Shown: positions 12,389 through 24,530 of the stretch, piece by piece | Numbering within the stretch: the first letter of the stretch is position 1 | How the letters are laid out: each line of letters opens with the position of its first letter | Assembly (NCBI GenBank): GCA_025403435.1 | Contig: JAJQZP010000218.1 | Coordinates: 124,001 to 188,000, forward strand | Direction: 5' to 3' | DNA: 64,000 bases | Source: Artocarpus heterophyllus | Taxonomy: Eukaryota; Streptophyta; Magnoliopsida; Rosales; Moraceae | Made by a program: the position numbers and the translations under genes | The notes under the pieces: model-generated | Told to the model about the DNA's origin: nothing | Seen by the model: the letters and a program-made list of their open reading frames with translations, nothing else | Databases searched by the model: none

Positions 12389-12504
12389 CAACCTTCAAAT
12401 TGAGCTACTTTCATCTACCAATAGAGTCGTGAGGATACTTCTTTGAGCTACTTTCATCTACCAATAGAGTCGTGAGGATACTTCTTTTTCCTAAGGGCGG
12501 TTTA
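12389..12504 (+). pseudogene. NB-ARC fossil fragment with internal duplication, unit B
   Basis: Same relic as in unit A, but a 43-base piece is duplicated head to tail (12402-12444 and 12445-12487). It ends at the TTA target site of the Harbinger-like element. Confidence 0.55.
12402..12487 (+). repeat. 43-bp direct tandem duplication
   Basis: Two perfect adjacent copies starting gagctactttcatctacc. Only unit B has it; D and F carry one copy. It lies in the indel-rich block, so it could be real or an assembly slip. Confidence 0.85.
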
Positions 12505-13051
12505 GGGTCCGTTTGGTTTGTATATCCTCTAGACTCAATAGACTCAAATTTAGATTTGAGTATTAAGAGTTTTTTGGTTACGTTTTTGTTTCCCTCAAAA
12601 TCCGAATCAGATGAAGATCAAGAATCCAAGTTTTCAGAGTTATGACATTCCCCAAACTCTTGATGCTTGGATATCTTTGTTACAATAAAAGTTGAAATTC
12701 TCTCTCCTGTATTTGAGAAAAAAAATCATAACTTTTTCATTTGATATCTAAACGATATAATTCTTTTTTCATTGTGTCTTTGGTGAAGAGACAAATGAAT
12801 TAAGATCCATATTGCATATTTCTTAGGATCATTAATATTAAAATTTTATTAGATTTGTTAATAAATTAAAAAACTTTTTTCATTACCTCTCCAAGCACAA
12901 ACTTCAATTTTATTCTATACCCAGATTAAAATTTAAATACACATCTAAATGTCAATTCGAATAACAATTCAAATCACTCACTCAAATCCTAATTCAAATC
13001 ATATAGCTCAAATCTTAATCATTAATTCGAGTCTATTTACCAAACGGACCC
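12505..13051. mobile_element. PIF/Harbinger (Tourist-like) non-autonomous element, unit B
   Basis: Ends are inverted: left gggtccgtttggtttgt, right accaaacggaccc. It is flanked by TTA on both sides (12502-12504 and 13052-13054), the target duplication typical of PIF/Harbinger. Alpha units show the unfilled site (ggcggtttaaattcc at about 321, 25720 and 50570), which fixes the borders. It is 547 bp, has no transposase frame, and is AT-rich inside with many caaat/attcaaat words. The closest sequence to an original copy may be this one or the one in F. Confidence 0.8.
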
Positions 13052-13054
13052 TTA

Positions 13055-15957
13055 AATTTTGAGCTTTCTCTACCTGATGTCACCCAAGTTCCGACCCAAA
13101 CTTGACTCGTGGATAAGGGAAAAGAAAATAAAAGTTCAATCCGACAGTTTCATCTATCTCAACACAACAACAATGTTTAAGTCTTTTTCTTGTATTTGAT
13201 CGGCATGGGACATTTATTCGCGTTGTGAGTTTTGCATCCGAGCAAGAGGTCAGACTAATCTCATTCATTCTGCTCCGATCTGAATGGATCTTGTTAACTG
13301 AATTGATCCCATTGTTGTATTCTATTAGCCTACTTTTGGGTAAATTTTTTCATGGTCGGACCCGTCGAGGGGGGCACTAGCGTTATCAATTACACCTCTA
13401 AGAGTAAACTACTTTTCACTGGGTGAGTGCTTGGAAAAGAGAGCGGGTGCCAATGAAAGTAGAACGTAAGTTGGCTGTCAAAGAGGAATGGAGTGGCTTA
13501 CAAACCATCCTACTTATCAACTAATTATCAGCTAGCTCAATCGCAAAGCGGGCATCTCCAAAATACACTCAAGACAACTTGCAATTTTTGAGGCTTTTAA
13601 AAATTAAAAAAGTATATAACCTATACTTATTTATTTCAAATTATCTGATTAATTATACAAGTAACTAAAAATTTATAAACTAAACATGAGTTGATAAATC
13701 AAAAAGTTATGAGCCATGTATCTTCTTGGTCTTTTGATTTTTTTTTCTTGGTAGAACACTTCATAGACATGACATTTTTACACAATTTTATTCATTGATA
13801 CTAAAATTAACAAAGAATGTTTGAAAATTACTAAAGATAATTGCCTTCCAATTGTATAGTTACTGAAAGTTTTAGAGATATTAATATTACAAGCCATAAA
13901 CTCTTACATTAGATGTAACTATTTCCATAAAAATTTCGATGCGTTGCAAGGGTGATTATATTTGTTAAATTTTAGAACTTCATTCATTATAAGTTCAAAA
14001 GCTAAAATTGTCAAAAAATTAAAGTCAAGAAAGTAATTTGTCAAAAGTAAAGCTTGGAGACGCTCAATGTTCTTTGTTTAAGGACTTAACGGTGCCAATT
14101 ACTTTTTCTAATATTTGAATACTGAATAAGAGATATATGTGGTTGTAATCATAACTAAAAATAACTCTACACTTACACTTGACTGCACTATAAGATTTAC
14201 ATCTCCAATGCAATGCTATATTAAAGTGCTAATTTTGACATTTCATTGTAAAAAACACTCTAAAATGCATTGTCATTTTTTACGACATATGACAAATTTG
14301 ATATTTGATTTCTATTAGTTGATGTATTAATTTTTTCTTTTAATCATTACTTATTGTAACTTTCAAAATATTTTAGAACTTTCAAGGTTTAATAATTACA
14401 ACAAAAAATAAATATAACATTATGTATGGAGCACAAAATAGAATAACATATCAAATATGTTATTTTTCATTTTTTTCGTGACAAATATAATATTGACATT
14501 AACATTTGCATTGAATATAGTATTACCCTCTTTTTTTTTGTTTTTTGTTTTTAAAGCAAAGGTAATACCATTTTTAGAAAATTGATTTTTTATTTTCTTA
14601 AAAAAAGTTTAAGCCTTATTCCAACATTAAAGTAACTAAACTTCAAAAGTGTTTCCTTCAACCCAAAAAAAAAAAAAAATCAAAAGTGCTTAAAAAACGT
14701 TTAGGACTAATTTTGAAATTAAATAACCAATCCTAAGTGCTACATGGCCAAATTGACACAACTAAGAGTGCTTTCTTACTTCTCTGCATTTACTATCTAC
14801 ACTTTGGAATCCACTCTCCCGTTTTCTATTTAAATAATGATTTATCATCCTAATAGATTCTAGGTGTCAGACTCTTATAGAGAGAGTATAAAAGAGAGTG
14901 TTGTTAACATTTTTCTTGTATTTAGTATTGTTGTCCTTTAAACTTGTAAATTTGCAATATGCCCTCTAAACTTTTAATTTTGACAAGTTACCTCTGAAAT
15001 TATAAATATATGTAAATCATTGTATTGATCGCAATTTTAAGTTTTTGACTAAAATTGACATATGATTTTCAAATGGGTTATTAATTAAGAGTGTAAAATG
15101 GTTTTTTTATATATAAATATTAACCTAAATTTATATTCAAAACAAAAATTTAAAATTTTTTATTTTGATGAAAACTATATTAAAGATATTAATCACAATA
15201 AATTTAGATTAAAATATATAAAAATGATCATATATGTCAATTAACAACTATTTATGTATAAAATTTATGTTAATTTCAACGAAAAATCTAAAATTGTTAT
15301 CAATAGAGGTCCTTTACTATAAATTTATAAGTTCAATGGTTAATTTATCAAAATTAAAAGTTGATTCGACAAATTTTAATTATGTGACAATTTTAAAGGA
15401 TAATAGTGTCAATACGTCGATAAAAAATAAGAAATAAAATAACTACAAACACAAAAGTAAAAAGGAAGAAGATAAAGGGGAGCTTGGAGGAGGATTTTAA
15501 AAAGCACGAGGGGCTGCTCCACTGGATCCCCTTCCCAACAAAGACAAAAGCACCACCAGGTTACCTTATCCTCATTGAAATTTCATCACTCTTTTATATT
15601 TGTTTCATTGTGTTTGTGATGTTTCATCTTTGTATACATCTTTTCATGCGTTAAATGCTTAATTCCATCTTTTGGGTTGTTCTTATTCTATACTTGTCTT
15701 CCTTGTCCCATTTATTTATTATAGTCGTGTGAGAAAAGCTAAAATCATGGGGATTCATTTCTTTCTACTGGGACCTATCTATTAAATCAACCAGACTGGC
15801 TTCAATAGGTGGGCCAAAAAAACCAAAATAAATAAAAATGAACATAAAAAAAAAAAAATTGTTGTTGGCTAAACTATACTGCATTATTATTGTTGCTGCA
15901 CTAAATGAAGAAACAAGGTATAACGATCTTCCTTTGAAATTTCATAGCATTGACTTA
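13055..15957. other. AT-rich stretch before pseudogene, unit B
   Basis: Homologous to 331-3367 but with many small indels. It includes a segment at about 15255-15300 that A, C and D lack and E keeps. The GC-richer leader patch ends at 15559 (caccaccag/gttacc), but the matching acceptor is gone because of the 141-bp deletion just before the pseudogene ATG. No gene recognised. Confidence 0.5.
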
Positions 15958-16995
15958 ATGGCTAAAGCTTTAGCTCAGGTAGTGTTGGAATCTGAATTCC
16001 CTGATCCAAAAACAATTCAGACGGCTTTTGGGTGTCAAAAAAGAGATGGAAAAGCCCTCCAGCATGCTCTCAACAATCCTTGCCGTGCTTGAAGACGCTG
16101 AGGAGAGGCAGTTCACAGACCGGGCGATTAAGGATTGGCTGCAGAAACTTAGTGATGTTTCGTTTGAGTTGGATGATGTTTTGGATGAATGTGAAATGGA
16201 GGCCTCTCATTTGGAGTGAGAAGGACAAAGGCATAGATGGACCGGAAAGGTACGCACTTCTTTATCTTGTTTCAATCTGATGAATGTTGCGTTTCGTCTT
16301 AAGATCGCAAGCAAGATGAAAGAGATTGGAGATAGACAAGATCAAATCGATCGAAAATGAGCGAATGAAGTTTCACTTGAGGGAAGTGGTCGGGGAGAGG
16401 CGAGATCAATCTAAAAGAGCAAGACGCCAGACTAGCTCTATTATTACTGAGCCACATGTGTATGGAAGAGAAGAAGACAAGGAAAAGTTAGTGGCTTTCT
16501 AGTAGATGATGCAGGTAATTGCAAGGGTGTTTCAATCGGCCCCATTGCTGGTCTGGGGGGCATGGGAAAGACAACTCTTGCTCGGCTTGTATTTAATGAT
16601 AAAAGAGTCGGTAGCCATTTTGTGCTTAAAATGTGGGTATGTGCTTCTGTAGATTTTGACGTGAAGAGATTGGTGAAAGCAATTGTAGAATCGACAACTG
16701 GAAGATCTTGTGAAGAACTGGACATGGATCCTCTACAAAAATGTCTTCTGGACATGCTTAAATGGAAGCGGTCCTTGCTTGTTTTAGGCGACGTTTGGAA
16801 CGAAGATCATGAGCTATGGGACATGTTGAAGTACGCATTGGATTGTGGATCAAATGGTTCTTCAGTTGTTGTTGCTATTCGTCTGAGACAAGTTGCTTCA
16901 ATAATGGGAACCATGCCAATGCATTACTTATGGGGTTTATCAGAAGATGATTGTTGGTTGTTATTCAAGCATGTGCCTTTGGCAATGAAAAATAA
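15958..16995 (+). pseudogene. Truncated CC-NB-ARC pseudogene, unit B
   Basis: Same pseudogene as in A, but its ATG follows directly on gactta because a 141-bp leader segment is deleted between two atggc words. A two-base loss at about 15983 breaks the CC frame early, the shared TGA after SHLE is present at 16217-16219, and a base is missing near 16486. Unlike A, C, D and E, it reads tatttaatg after the P-loop, so LVFNDKRVG is in frame from 16562. Kinase 2 is LLVLGDVW, with the first aspartate lost, as in D. One base is missing near 16973 (catgtgcc). Several of these changes may be consensus errors, since the copy lies in the indel-rich block. Confidence 0.8.
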
Positions 16996-18892
16996 CATAG
17001 TAGAATGAGCAACTCTCCTCTGATACATGACCTCCACGCCACCGCTGCCTTTGCCACAGTATACACGTCGCACATTCAAAGGACTGCCGCACCAGAGGGA
17101 GCAAAACCCCGGGTTGCCGCATCCCACAAGTGGAACAACAATTGTACTTGGCTAAAACTAAAAGTACTTTCTGGATTTTTCCTTTTTATTTGCTATATTT
17201 ATACATGTATACAATTATTCAAACTCAATAACAATTTCGACCAAAACTAACAATTTTAGCTTTAGTGGAAATGTGTCTCCTTTTTTTGTTGGTCCTCTCG
17301 TTTAATTTTTTACATTTTATTTGGCAATTTTTGATGCTTCCTTTAATATTCTATATTTTTTAAATATGTTTAATTATTTTTTTATAATTTGCCACTTGAA
17401 ATAACTTCTTACCAATACATCCCTACTCAAGTATTTCTACAATCCTCTAATATTTAGGCAACAAACATGGCTTTTATAAGTTCTCTTTATAATTGACAAT
17501 TGAATTTTTTAACTCAAATTTGCACCCTTTAAAGCATCTTTTGTCCTGCATGCATGTGCCTCTAGGTAGTTTTCTATCCCCCTTATTCCAATCAAAATAT
17601 TTTTTTGCCTCTTTTGCTCTATATAATATTATACTCGACCAAAAGATGTATTTTGATTAAAATGTGTACTTTTGTTTATTTATACTTTTTTAAAGAAAAA
17701 ACATATATTTAGATGTGTTTCGTTAAGGTAATTTATCTGATGTGACGCTATAATAGTGCAAATCTAAACTTTTGCGCTTCGATTGCAGCACAAGTTTTGG
17801 TTAAAGCAAGAATTTTGATCGTCCTTTCTTTTTGTTCTTTTTTTTTTTAAACCCTATATTTTTAATATGCTTTATTAAAATATTTGCCATTATGTTTATC
17901 TTGTTAAATAATGTGCCTCAAAATTGCTCTCCTTCAATCAGTTTTTATGTAGTTCTCTAATTGTTGGTATATAAGAATAATTTTTATAACTTTTCTTTTC
18001 TAATTTCTCACCAAATAATTAAATGTGTTTCTATTTAAACATATTTTTTTCTAAATCCTTCTCGACTAATATTTTCGTATGGATATCTGTTCTCTTCACC
18101 TAAAAAATAGGTACCTATCTCTAATTTGTCTTTGATAGCCTAATCTTAGTCTTAATCTTATCTTAATCTTATTTTCTCAACTATTGCCCATTCACTAACA
18201 CGTGGCCACAAGTTTTTTTTTTTACTTTATTTTGTATTTTTTTTCATTTTGTTCTTCTTTTAGTTTTTTTTTCTCGTCCTCTTTTTTGGCTTCTCTCATT
18301 CTTTGTCCTTTCCTTTTATATTTTTCTTTTCTAGCTTGTCTCAAATGCGTCTTGCCCAAAATATTTTTCTTATAGTACTGTTACATTGAAATTGGTTTTT
18401 AAATAGTTTATTTTCTTGATTTCTTGTAAAAGTAACTAGTTACATCTTATGGTTTTGATGGTTACATAACTAATAATTATTGTTATATTAGCTGTTTGAT
18501 ATAAATCTAACAGTTATAATATAATAATTTGTTGATTAAAAACAATTTTGACAATTAATGAGTGTTTAATCTAGAAGTCTAACTTGTTTGTTGACATGAT
18601 GACATAATTTTTTATTTTAAGAAATAATAAAATACAAATTATAGATTTATTATATTGAGACACACTAAATGACACAACTGTATTGATTAATGAAGGAGTA
18701 CTTAAAAGCTTAAAGCGTCAGATAAACTAAACAATGCAAATGTGTTCTAATAGTTTTTTCATATACTTTATTGTTATTTGGATTTCGTAAACTAGTTTTG
18801 TTTTCTATATGTTTTTTTTTTTTATGAATGTTTTCTAGATGTTATGTTGATTGAGATTTGGAAATTAACTGTCTATTAGAATATTTGCTTTG

Positions 18893-19097
18893 TGTCTGGG
18901 GTTGTCTTTGTTTTCGTTTGCTTTTCCGGTGTGTTTCTTGTCTCAAGCATGATTGCTCCGTAAAGTTCCCTTTCAGCGCCGCCCCCACCAACAACACGGC
19001 AAAAACCATCATGAGTCCATTTTGCAAAGCTACGACAAATGACAATAACATTATAGATCCCTTCATTGATGATTTGCTATCGCAAAAGGGTGGATAA
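18893..19097. other. Conserved small island, unit B
   Basis: Same island as in A. The + frame is open from 18858 through QKGG at 19097, and the - frame (18842-19066) is longer here. One change gives a threonine in GNFTEQ on the - strand. Function unknown. Confidence 0.3.
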
Positions 19098-19819
19098 ATT
19101 TCTACTTTTACTTACATCCTAAAAATTACAAGGGATTTCATACTCAATATCTCAAATTAAAATATGGGCGTAAGAAAAAAAAAAAGGAAAAAAAGTTGAT
19201 ATGGAAAAGTTTAGGGTTGATAAATTGTAAAAGTTGACTAAAACATTGGTGTATTTTTAATGCGTCTTGTGGTAATTGTATTAAAGGTTAAAATAATAAT
19301 AATAATTAAAAGAATATTTTTTAATTAATACTTAAGATTAACATGTTGCTTTACCACATTATAAAATTAATAAAGGTAATGCAATTATTACTATAATTAG
19401 ATTGGTAACCACTAGTGGAGACCTAACTATTACAAACTCACTCATATATATTTGTTCGGATTCAAATTCTCTGTCTAAATTTAACATCTCAAATGGTATC
19501 TAATTAATTATATTATGATTTAAAAAGTTAAAAAGATTGTTTAATTTATATATGTTTTTCATTCAATGATGTATTATAATATAATTGATTGGACATCATT
19601 TGAGACTAAAAATTAGACAAATGATTTTGATTTTCTCTACGATCGTGATGGAGCAGTCGACCCGATCTCCATGATGATGGGTGTTGTCTCACTTGGTGAC
19701 AACAACCTTCCATGGCAATGCCAGTGACTATCCACGGCGGCAGACGGGAATGACAAAGAACAGACGCAAATCGGGAGGGAGGGAGAGAGAGTGTATGGAG
19801 AATAAAAGAGGTATTCTAG

Positions 19820-19995
19820 CCCCCTGTTTGCCATTGTGGTGGGAACCACGGTTTCCACCACAAACTCAGTTATAAACAGTATAAAGCTCTCACATGCTAC
19901 AGTAACAATTTAAAAATTGCTACAGTGTAAAGCTTTCACATGCTACAGTAAAAGTGGTTCCCACCACCGGTTCCCACCACCTTCCAAACACCCCC
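19820..19995. mobile_element. MITE of about 176 bp upstream of the unit B CNL gene
   Basis: Flanked by TAG (or CTAG) on both sides. Alpha units show the unfilled site ggtattctaggtattatc. The ends are imperfect inverted repeats of about 30 bases: left tgtttgccattgtggtggga, right the complement of ggttcccaccaccttccaaaca. Inside are repeated gctacagt words on both sides of the centre. No coding capacity. The short target and end sequence do not settle the superfamily. It sits about 485 bp before the CNL start. Confidence 0.75.
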
Positions 19996-20479
19996 TAGGT
20001 ATTATCTCAATACAAATATGACTGAAATGCCATACTATTTTATGGTTATGCTTTTATTTCCTTATTATAACAAAATTATGCTATTTACTTTAATTTCTCT
20101 CTCTTTCTTTATCTTTTTTTTCCCACAAAACGCGTTCTACAGTATTGGAGTAAGCTATAGAAAAACTATTAAATAAGAAAAGGCCAAAAAAAACACATTC
20201 ACGTATTTTTTTTAAAAAAAAAAAACTCTACAAAAGGGTCCAACATCCAACTTGTACTGATGAGGAGGCCTGAACGGTAAGTAGGGTTTCCAACAAATAA
20301 AAAAATAAAAAATGACCGTAAGCAGCTTCGTGGAACATTTTTCATTGCGTTGACTGACCTCACAATTCTAAAACTGCAAGCCTTCCAAGGGCAAATAGTA
20401 TACTCTTCTACATTTCCGATCCACCATTAACCTGTAATTCTGTAAGCAAGCAAAGCTCTTTCAACTCCCAAGCGAGAAT

Positions 20480-23400
20480 ATGCTGAAGCTTTCCTCAACG
20501 TTCTGCTCGAGAATCTGAACTCTCTGGTGCAGGGGAGGAATTGGGTTGCTTCTGGTATCGACAAAGAGATGCAGAAGTTCTCCAGCACTCTCTCAACAAT
20601 ATCTGCAGTGCTTGAAGACGCCGAGGAAAAGCAGTTGACTGACCGGTCGATCAAGAACTGGCTGCAGAAACTCAGTGATCTTTCGTTTGAGTTGGATGAT
20701 GTTTGGATGACTGCGAGACGGAGGCCTTCGGTTGGAGCATGAAGGAGAAAAAATGAAATGGAGCCAAAAGGTACGGTCTTCTTTGTCTTGTTTGATGAAT
20801 CCTAGGAATGTTTTGTTTCGTTACGAGATTGCGAAAAGGACGAAAGAGATTGGTGATAGACTTGATCAGATTGCTGATGAGAGGAATGAAGTTTCACTTG
20901 AGGGAGCTGTTGGGGAGAGAAGAGACCAGTTAGGCTTAAGAGGGAGACCCGAAACTAGCTCTATTGTTACTGAACCTCGTGTGTATGGAAGAGAAGAAGA
21001 CAAGGAAAAGATTGTTGGGTTTTCTAGTAAATGATGCAAGAAATTGCGAGGATCTTTCGGTGTATTCTATTGTTGGTTTAGGAGGAATGGGGAAGACAAC
21101 TCTAGCTCAGTTTAGTGTACAATGATAAGAGGGTTGATAAGCATTTTGAGGTTAAAATGTGGGTGTTGTTGTTTCGGAGGATTTCGATGTGAAGAGATTG
21201 TGTGAAGGCAATTATAGAGTCCGCCACTGGAACCGGTTGTGAAGCATTGGACATGGATCCTCTACAGAAGCGACTTCAGGAGATTCTTATGAGGAAAAGG
21301 TTTTGCTTGTTTTGGACGATGTGTGGAATGAAGACGAAGAGCAGTGGGACGAGCTGAAGTATGTATTGGCTTGTGGATCAAATGGGGCTCAATTGTTGTT
21401 ACTACACGTCTCCAGAAAGCTGCATCTTTCATGGAACGGTCCCAATGCATCACTTATCGGGCTTATCAGAAGATGACTGTTGGTTATTGTTCAAGCAACG
21501 CACATTTGGGAACCAAGGGGAAGAGCGGCCTAATCTTGTGAAAATTGGGAAGGAGATTGTGAGGAAGTGCAAGGGAGTGCCACTAGCGGCAAAGGCTTTA
21601 GGAGGCTTAATGCGGTTCAAAGAGAGGAACACGAGTGGCTCTCTGTTAAGCAAAGTGAAGTTTGGAATTTACCACAAGACAAAAGTTCCATACTGCCCGC
21701 TTTGAGATTAAGCTACTTTCATCTTTCGATTGAGCAAAGACGATGCTTCGCTTACTGTGCCGTATTTCCTAAGGATTATAGAATCAGAAAGGAACAATTA
21801 ATTCATCTTTGGATGGCTAATGGGTTGATTTGTTCTAAGAGAGGACCTTGATGCGGAAGATATTGGTGACGAGATACTCAATGAATTATACTGGCGATCA
21901 TTTATCCAAGATATTGAGAAGGACGATGTTGATGACATTTCCCATTTCAAGATGCATGATTTAGTTCATGATCTTGCTCAATCCATTATGGAGGACGAAT
22001 GTAGCATTTTGGGGGTCGATAAAAATACACACCCTATTAACTTGTCAAAAGAGTTCGTCATTTGACATGTTGTAAGTCTCAGGACTCGCTGAGTCTAATA
22101 TTTGACATACCATACGCCAAGTCCTTGCGGACTTTCATGGTATTGAATAACCAAACAACCTCTTGTTCTTTTAACGTGAAGTTTTCTTCTTTACGAGCTT
22201 TTGATGCTCAATTTATTCGTTCAACAACAACTATGCCAACTTTGATTAGCAATTTCAAGCACTTACGTTATTTGAATCTTTCATGGAGCCTCATTAAAAT
22301 CCTTCCTGTGTCAGTTTGTTTCCTAAACCATCTGCTGACTTTGGACTTATCGTATTGTTCTTCTCTTCATAAGCTTCCCAAGCACATAAGTCGCTTAAAA
22401 AGTCTCCGTCATCTTTATATTCATGGCTGTTATAACTTATCTCATATGCCTCCACACATTGGGCGACTAACTTGCCTAAAGATTTTGACAGATTTTATTG
22501 TGAGTCAAAGAAAGGGTCGTCACTTGAACGAGTTATGCCACTTGAACATTGGAGGTGATCTATGCATAAATAATCTTGAGAAAGTGAGAAGTTCAATGGA
22601 AGCAACCTCTTCCAATTTGTCTAGCAAAACGAATCTCAAAACATTGGCGTTGTCTTGGAGTACAAATGAAAATGAATCTCAGGACAATGCTGAACAGGTA
22701 CTTGAAGCCCTTGCTCCTCCTCAAAATTTGAAAAGCTTGAGCATTTTTAATTATAAAGGTACGCTATTCCCAAACTGGTTTAGTAATGAGATCCTTGGAA
22801 ATGTAGTCAGAATCACTCTCTCCAGTTGCCAAAAATTGTTCAGAACTTCCTCCTCTTGGGAAACTGACATCACTGCGAGATCTCAAAATATCCGAGATGA
22901 AATTTGTGCGTTGCATGGACAATGAATCCTATGATGGAGACTTGACAAGAGGTTTTATGCACTTGGAAACTCTTCACCCTTGAGGATTTACCAAATTTGG
23001 AAAGGTTGTCAAGGGAGGAAGGAAAGGAGATATTTCCACGCTTGTCCAAGCTGTATGTGGATAAATGCCCAAAATTGACATTACCTGGGCCTCTTGGGAA
23101 ACTGAAATCACTGCGAGATCTCAAACTATCCGGTATGAAATTTGTGCGTTGCATGGACAATGAATCCTATGATGGAGACTTGACAAGAGGTTTTATGCAC
23201 TTGGAAGCTCTTCACCTCGAGGATTTACCAAATTTGGAAAGGTTGTCAAGGGAGGAAGGAAAGGAGATATTTCCACGCTTGTCCAGCTGTATGTGGATAA
23301 ATGCCCAAAATTGACATTACCTGGGCCTCTTGGGAAACTGAAATCACTGCGAGATCTCAAACTATCCGGTATGAAATTTGTGCGTTGCATGGACAATGAA

Positions 23401-24402
23401 TCCTATGATGGAGACTTGACAAGAGGTTCTATGCACTTGGAAGCTCTTCACCTTGAGGATTTACCAAATTTGGAAAGGTTGTCAAGGGAGGAAGGAAAGG
23501 AGATATTTCCACGCTTGTCCACGTTGTCTGTGGATAAATGCCTATGCCCAAAATTGACATTACCTAGGCTAGGATTGGTAAAAGATTTGACAATCTACGA
23601 AGGCCATGAGTTGTTACTAAAATCAATTTCTGGTCTTCATGGTCTTACTAGGCTTCGCATATCCGAGAATGATAACATTACTTTCTTTCCCCAAGGGATG
23701 CTACAAAATCTCACAGTTCTCAAGTCACTAACAATTGATCGATTCACAAAGCTTCAGGAGTTGCCCCCTGATATGCTAATTACACTCACTGCTCTTGAAG
23801 ATTTGGATGTCAGTTTTTGCCACGAGCTCAGGTGCTTACCAGAGAGAATACCATTCCAAGGTTCCACATTTCTTAAACGCATAACAATTAGGAGTTGTAA
23901 GAAGTTGAAATCTTTATCTGACAGTTTTCGGGACCTTACAGCGCTTCAATCTCTAGATCTTGTCGATTGTCCAGAGCTGGAGGGATTTCCAAGTTGTCTT
24001 AATCGCCTTTCTTCTCTCCAAAGATTGACTATGTGGGGCGTAGAACTAAAATCATCAGGGCGTGATAGTTACTCTTGGAGCTCGCGTGCTTCTCATGAGT
24101 TGGTTGCTTTGCCCGAGGCCTTGCGCCACCTCCCTTCAATTGAATTCATGGCTATATGTTATTTTTCGGAGCTTGTGTCATTGCCCAATTGGCTTGGAAA
24201 TCTTGCATCTCTTCGTGAACTAATCATTCTTGGGTGCCCAGATCTGACACATATTCCGGCGAACATCCAAAGTCTCTCTAACTTGCGGAAACTGACAATT
24301 GAATCATGTCCCAACTTAGAGAGGCGATATGAAAAGGAAGTCGGAGAGGATTGGCACACGATATCCCACATTCCAGATGTCTATGTAGGGCCAGGAAGGT
24401 AA
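20480..24402 (+). pseudogene. CNL immune receptor gene with triplicated LRR module, broken as assembled, unit B
   Basis: Homologous throughout to the intact CNL genes. The second codon has lost a base (atatgctgaag), and about 20 small indels follow, for example near 20537, 20553, 20702, 20882, 21018, 21113, 21165, 21199, 21302, 21389, 21433, 21846, 22050, 22831, 22979 and 23285. From 23293 to 24402 the frame is clean. P-loop, kinase 2, GLPL and MHD regions are all recognisable across frames. It is the largest family member here: the 237-bp LRR module occurs three times and a six-base insertion gives DKCLCPK. The C-terminus (SELVSLPNWLG, VGPGR) matches unit E. It may be intact in reality, since the indels are of the long-read error type. 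Confidence 0.8.
22897..23607 (+). repeat. Three tandem copies of the 237-bp LRR module, unit B CNL
   Basis: The words atgaaatttgtgcg start at 22897, 23135 and 23371. Spacings of 238 and 236 are explained by one inserted base near 22979 and one lost base near 23285, so the true period is 237 bp (79 codons). The copies are very close to each other, so the expansion is recent. Confidence 0.85.
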
Positions 24403-24502
24403 ATCATAGAGGCACTTTGGCTTTTCTGCTCTTAGTCGTTACTGATTGAGGCGTGCTTGATATGAAATTCTGTATTTTAATCTAGAAAATTAATCTTTGC
24501 AG
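24399..24502 (+). other. Possible C-terminal intron spanning the stop codon, unit B CNL
   Basis: 104 bases. Splicing would add GSEACFLP and end at TAG 24528-24530, close to the unit E tail. Confidence 0.45.
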
Positions 24503-24530
24503 GGGATCTGAAGCGTGCTTCTTACCGTAG

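Larger units (their letters stand above)
16996..20479. other. AT-rich stretch between pseudogene and CNL gene, unit B
   Basis: Homologous to 4410-7758 with many short deletions against D and E (for example near 17440, 18015, 18300 and 18400). Contains the conserved island, the MITE at 19820-19995, and a W-box core TTGACT at 20350-20355. No gene recognised. Confidence 0.5.

Noticed and set aside
19637..19861. 74-codon minus-strand frame near the MITE in B and D
   Set aside because: Its start lies inside the MITE, and it is absent from alpha units in that form.
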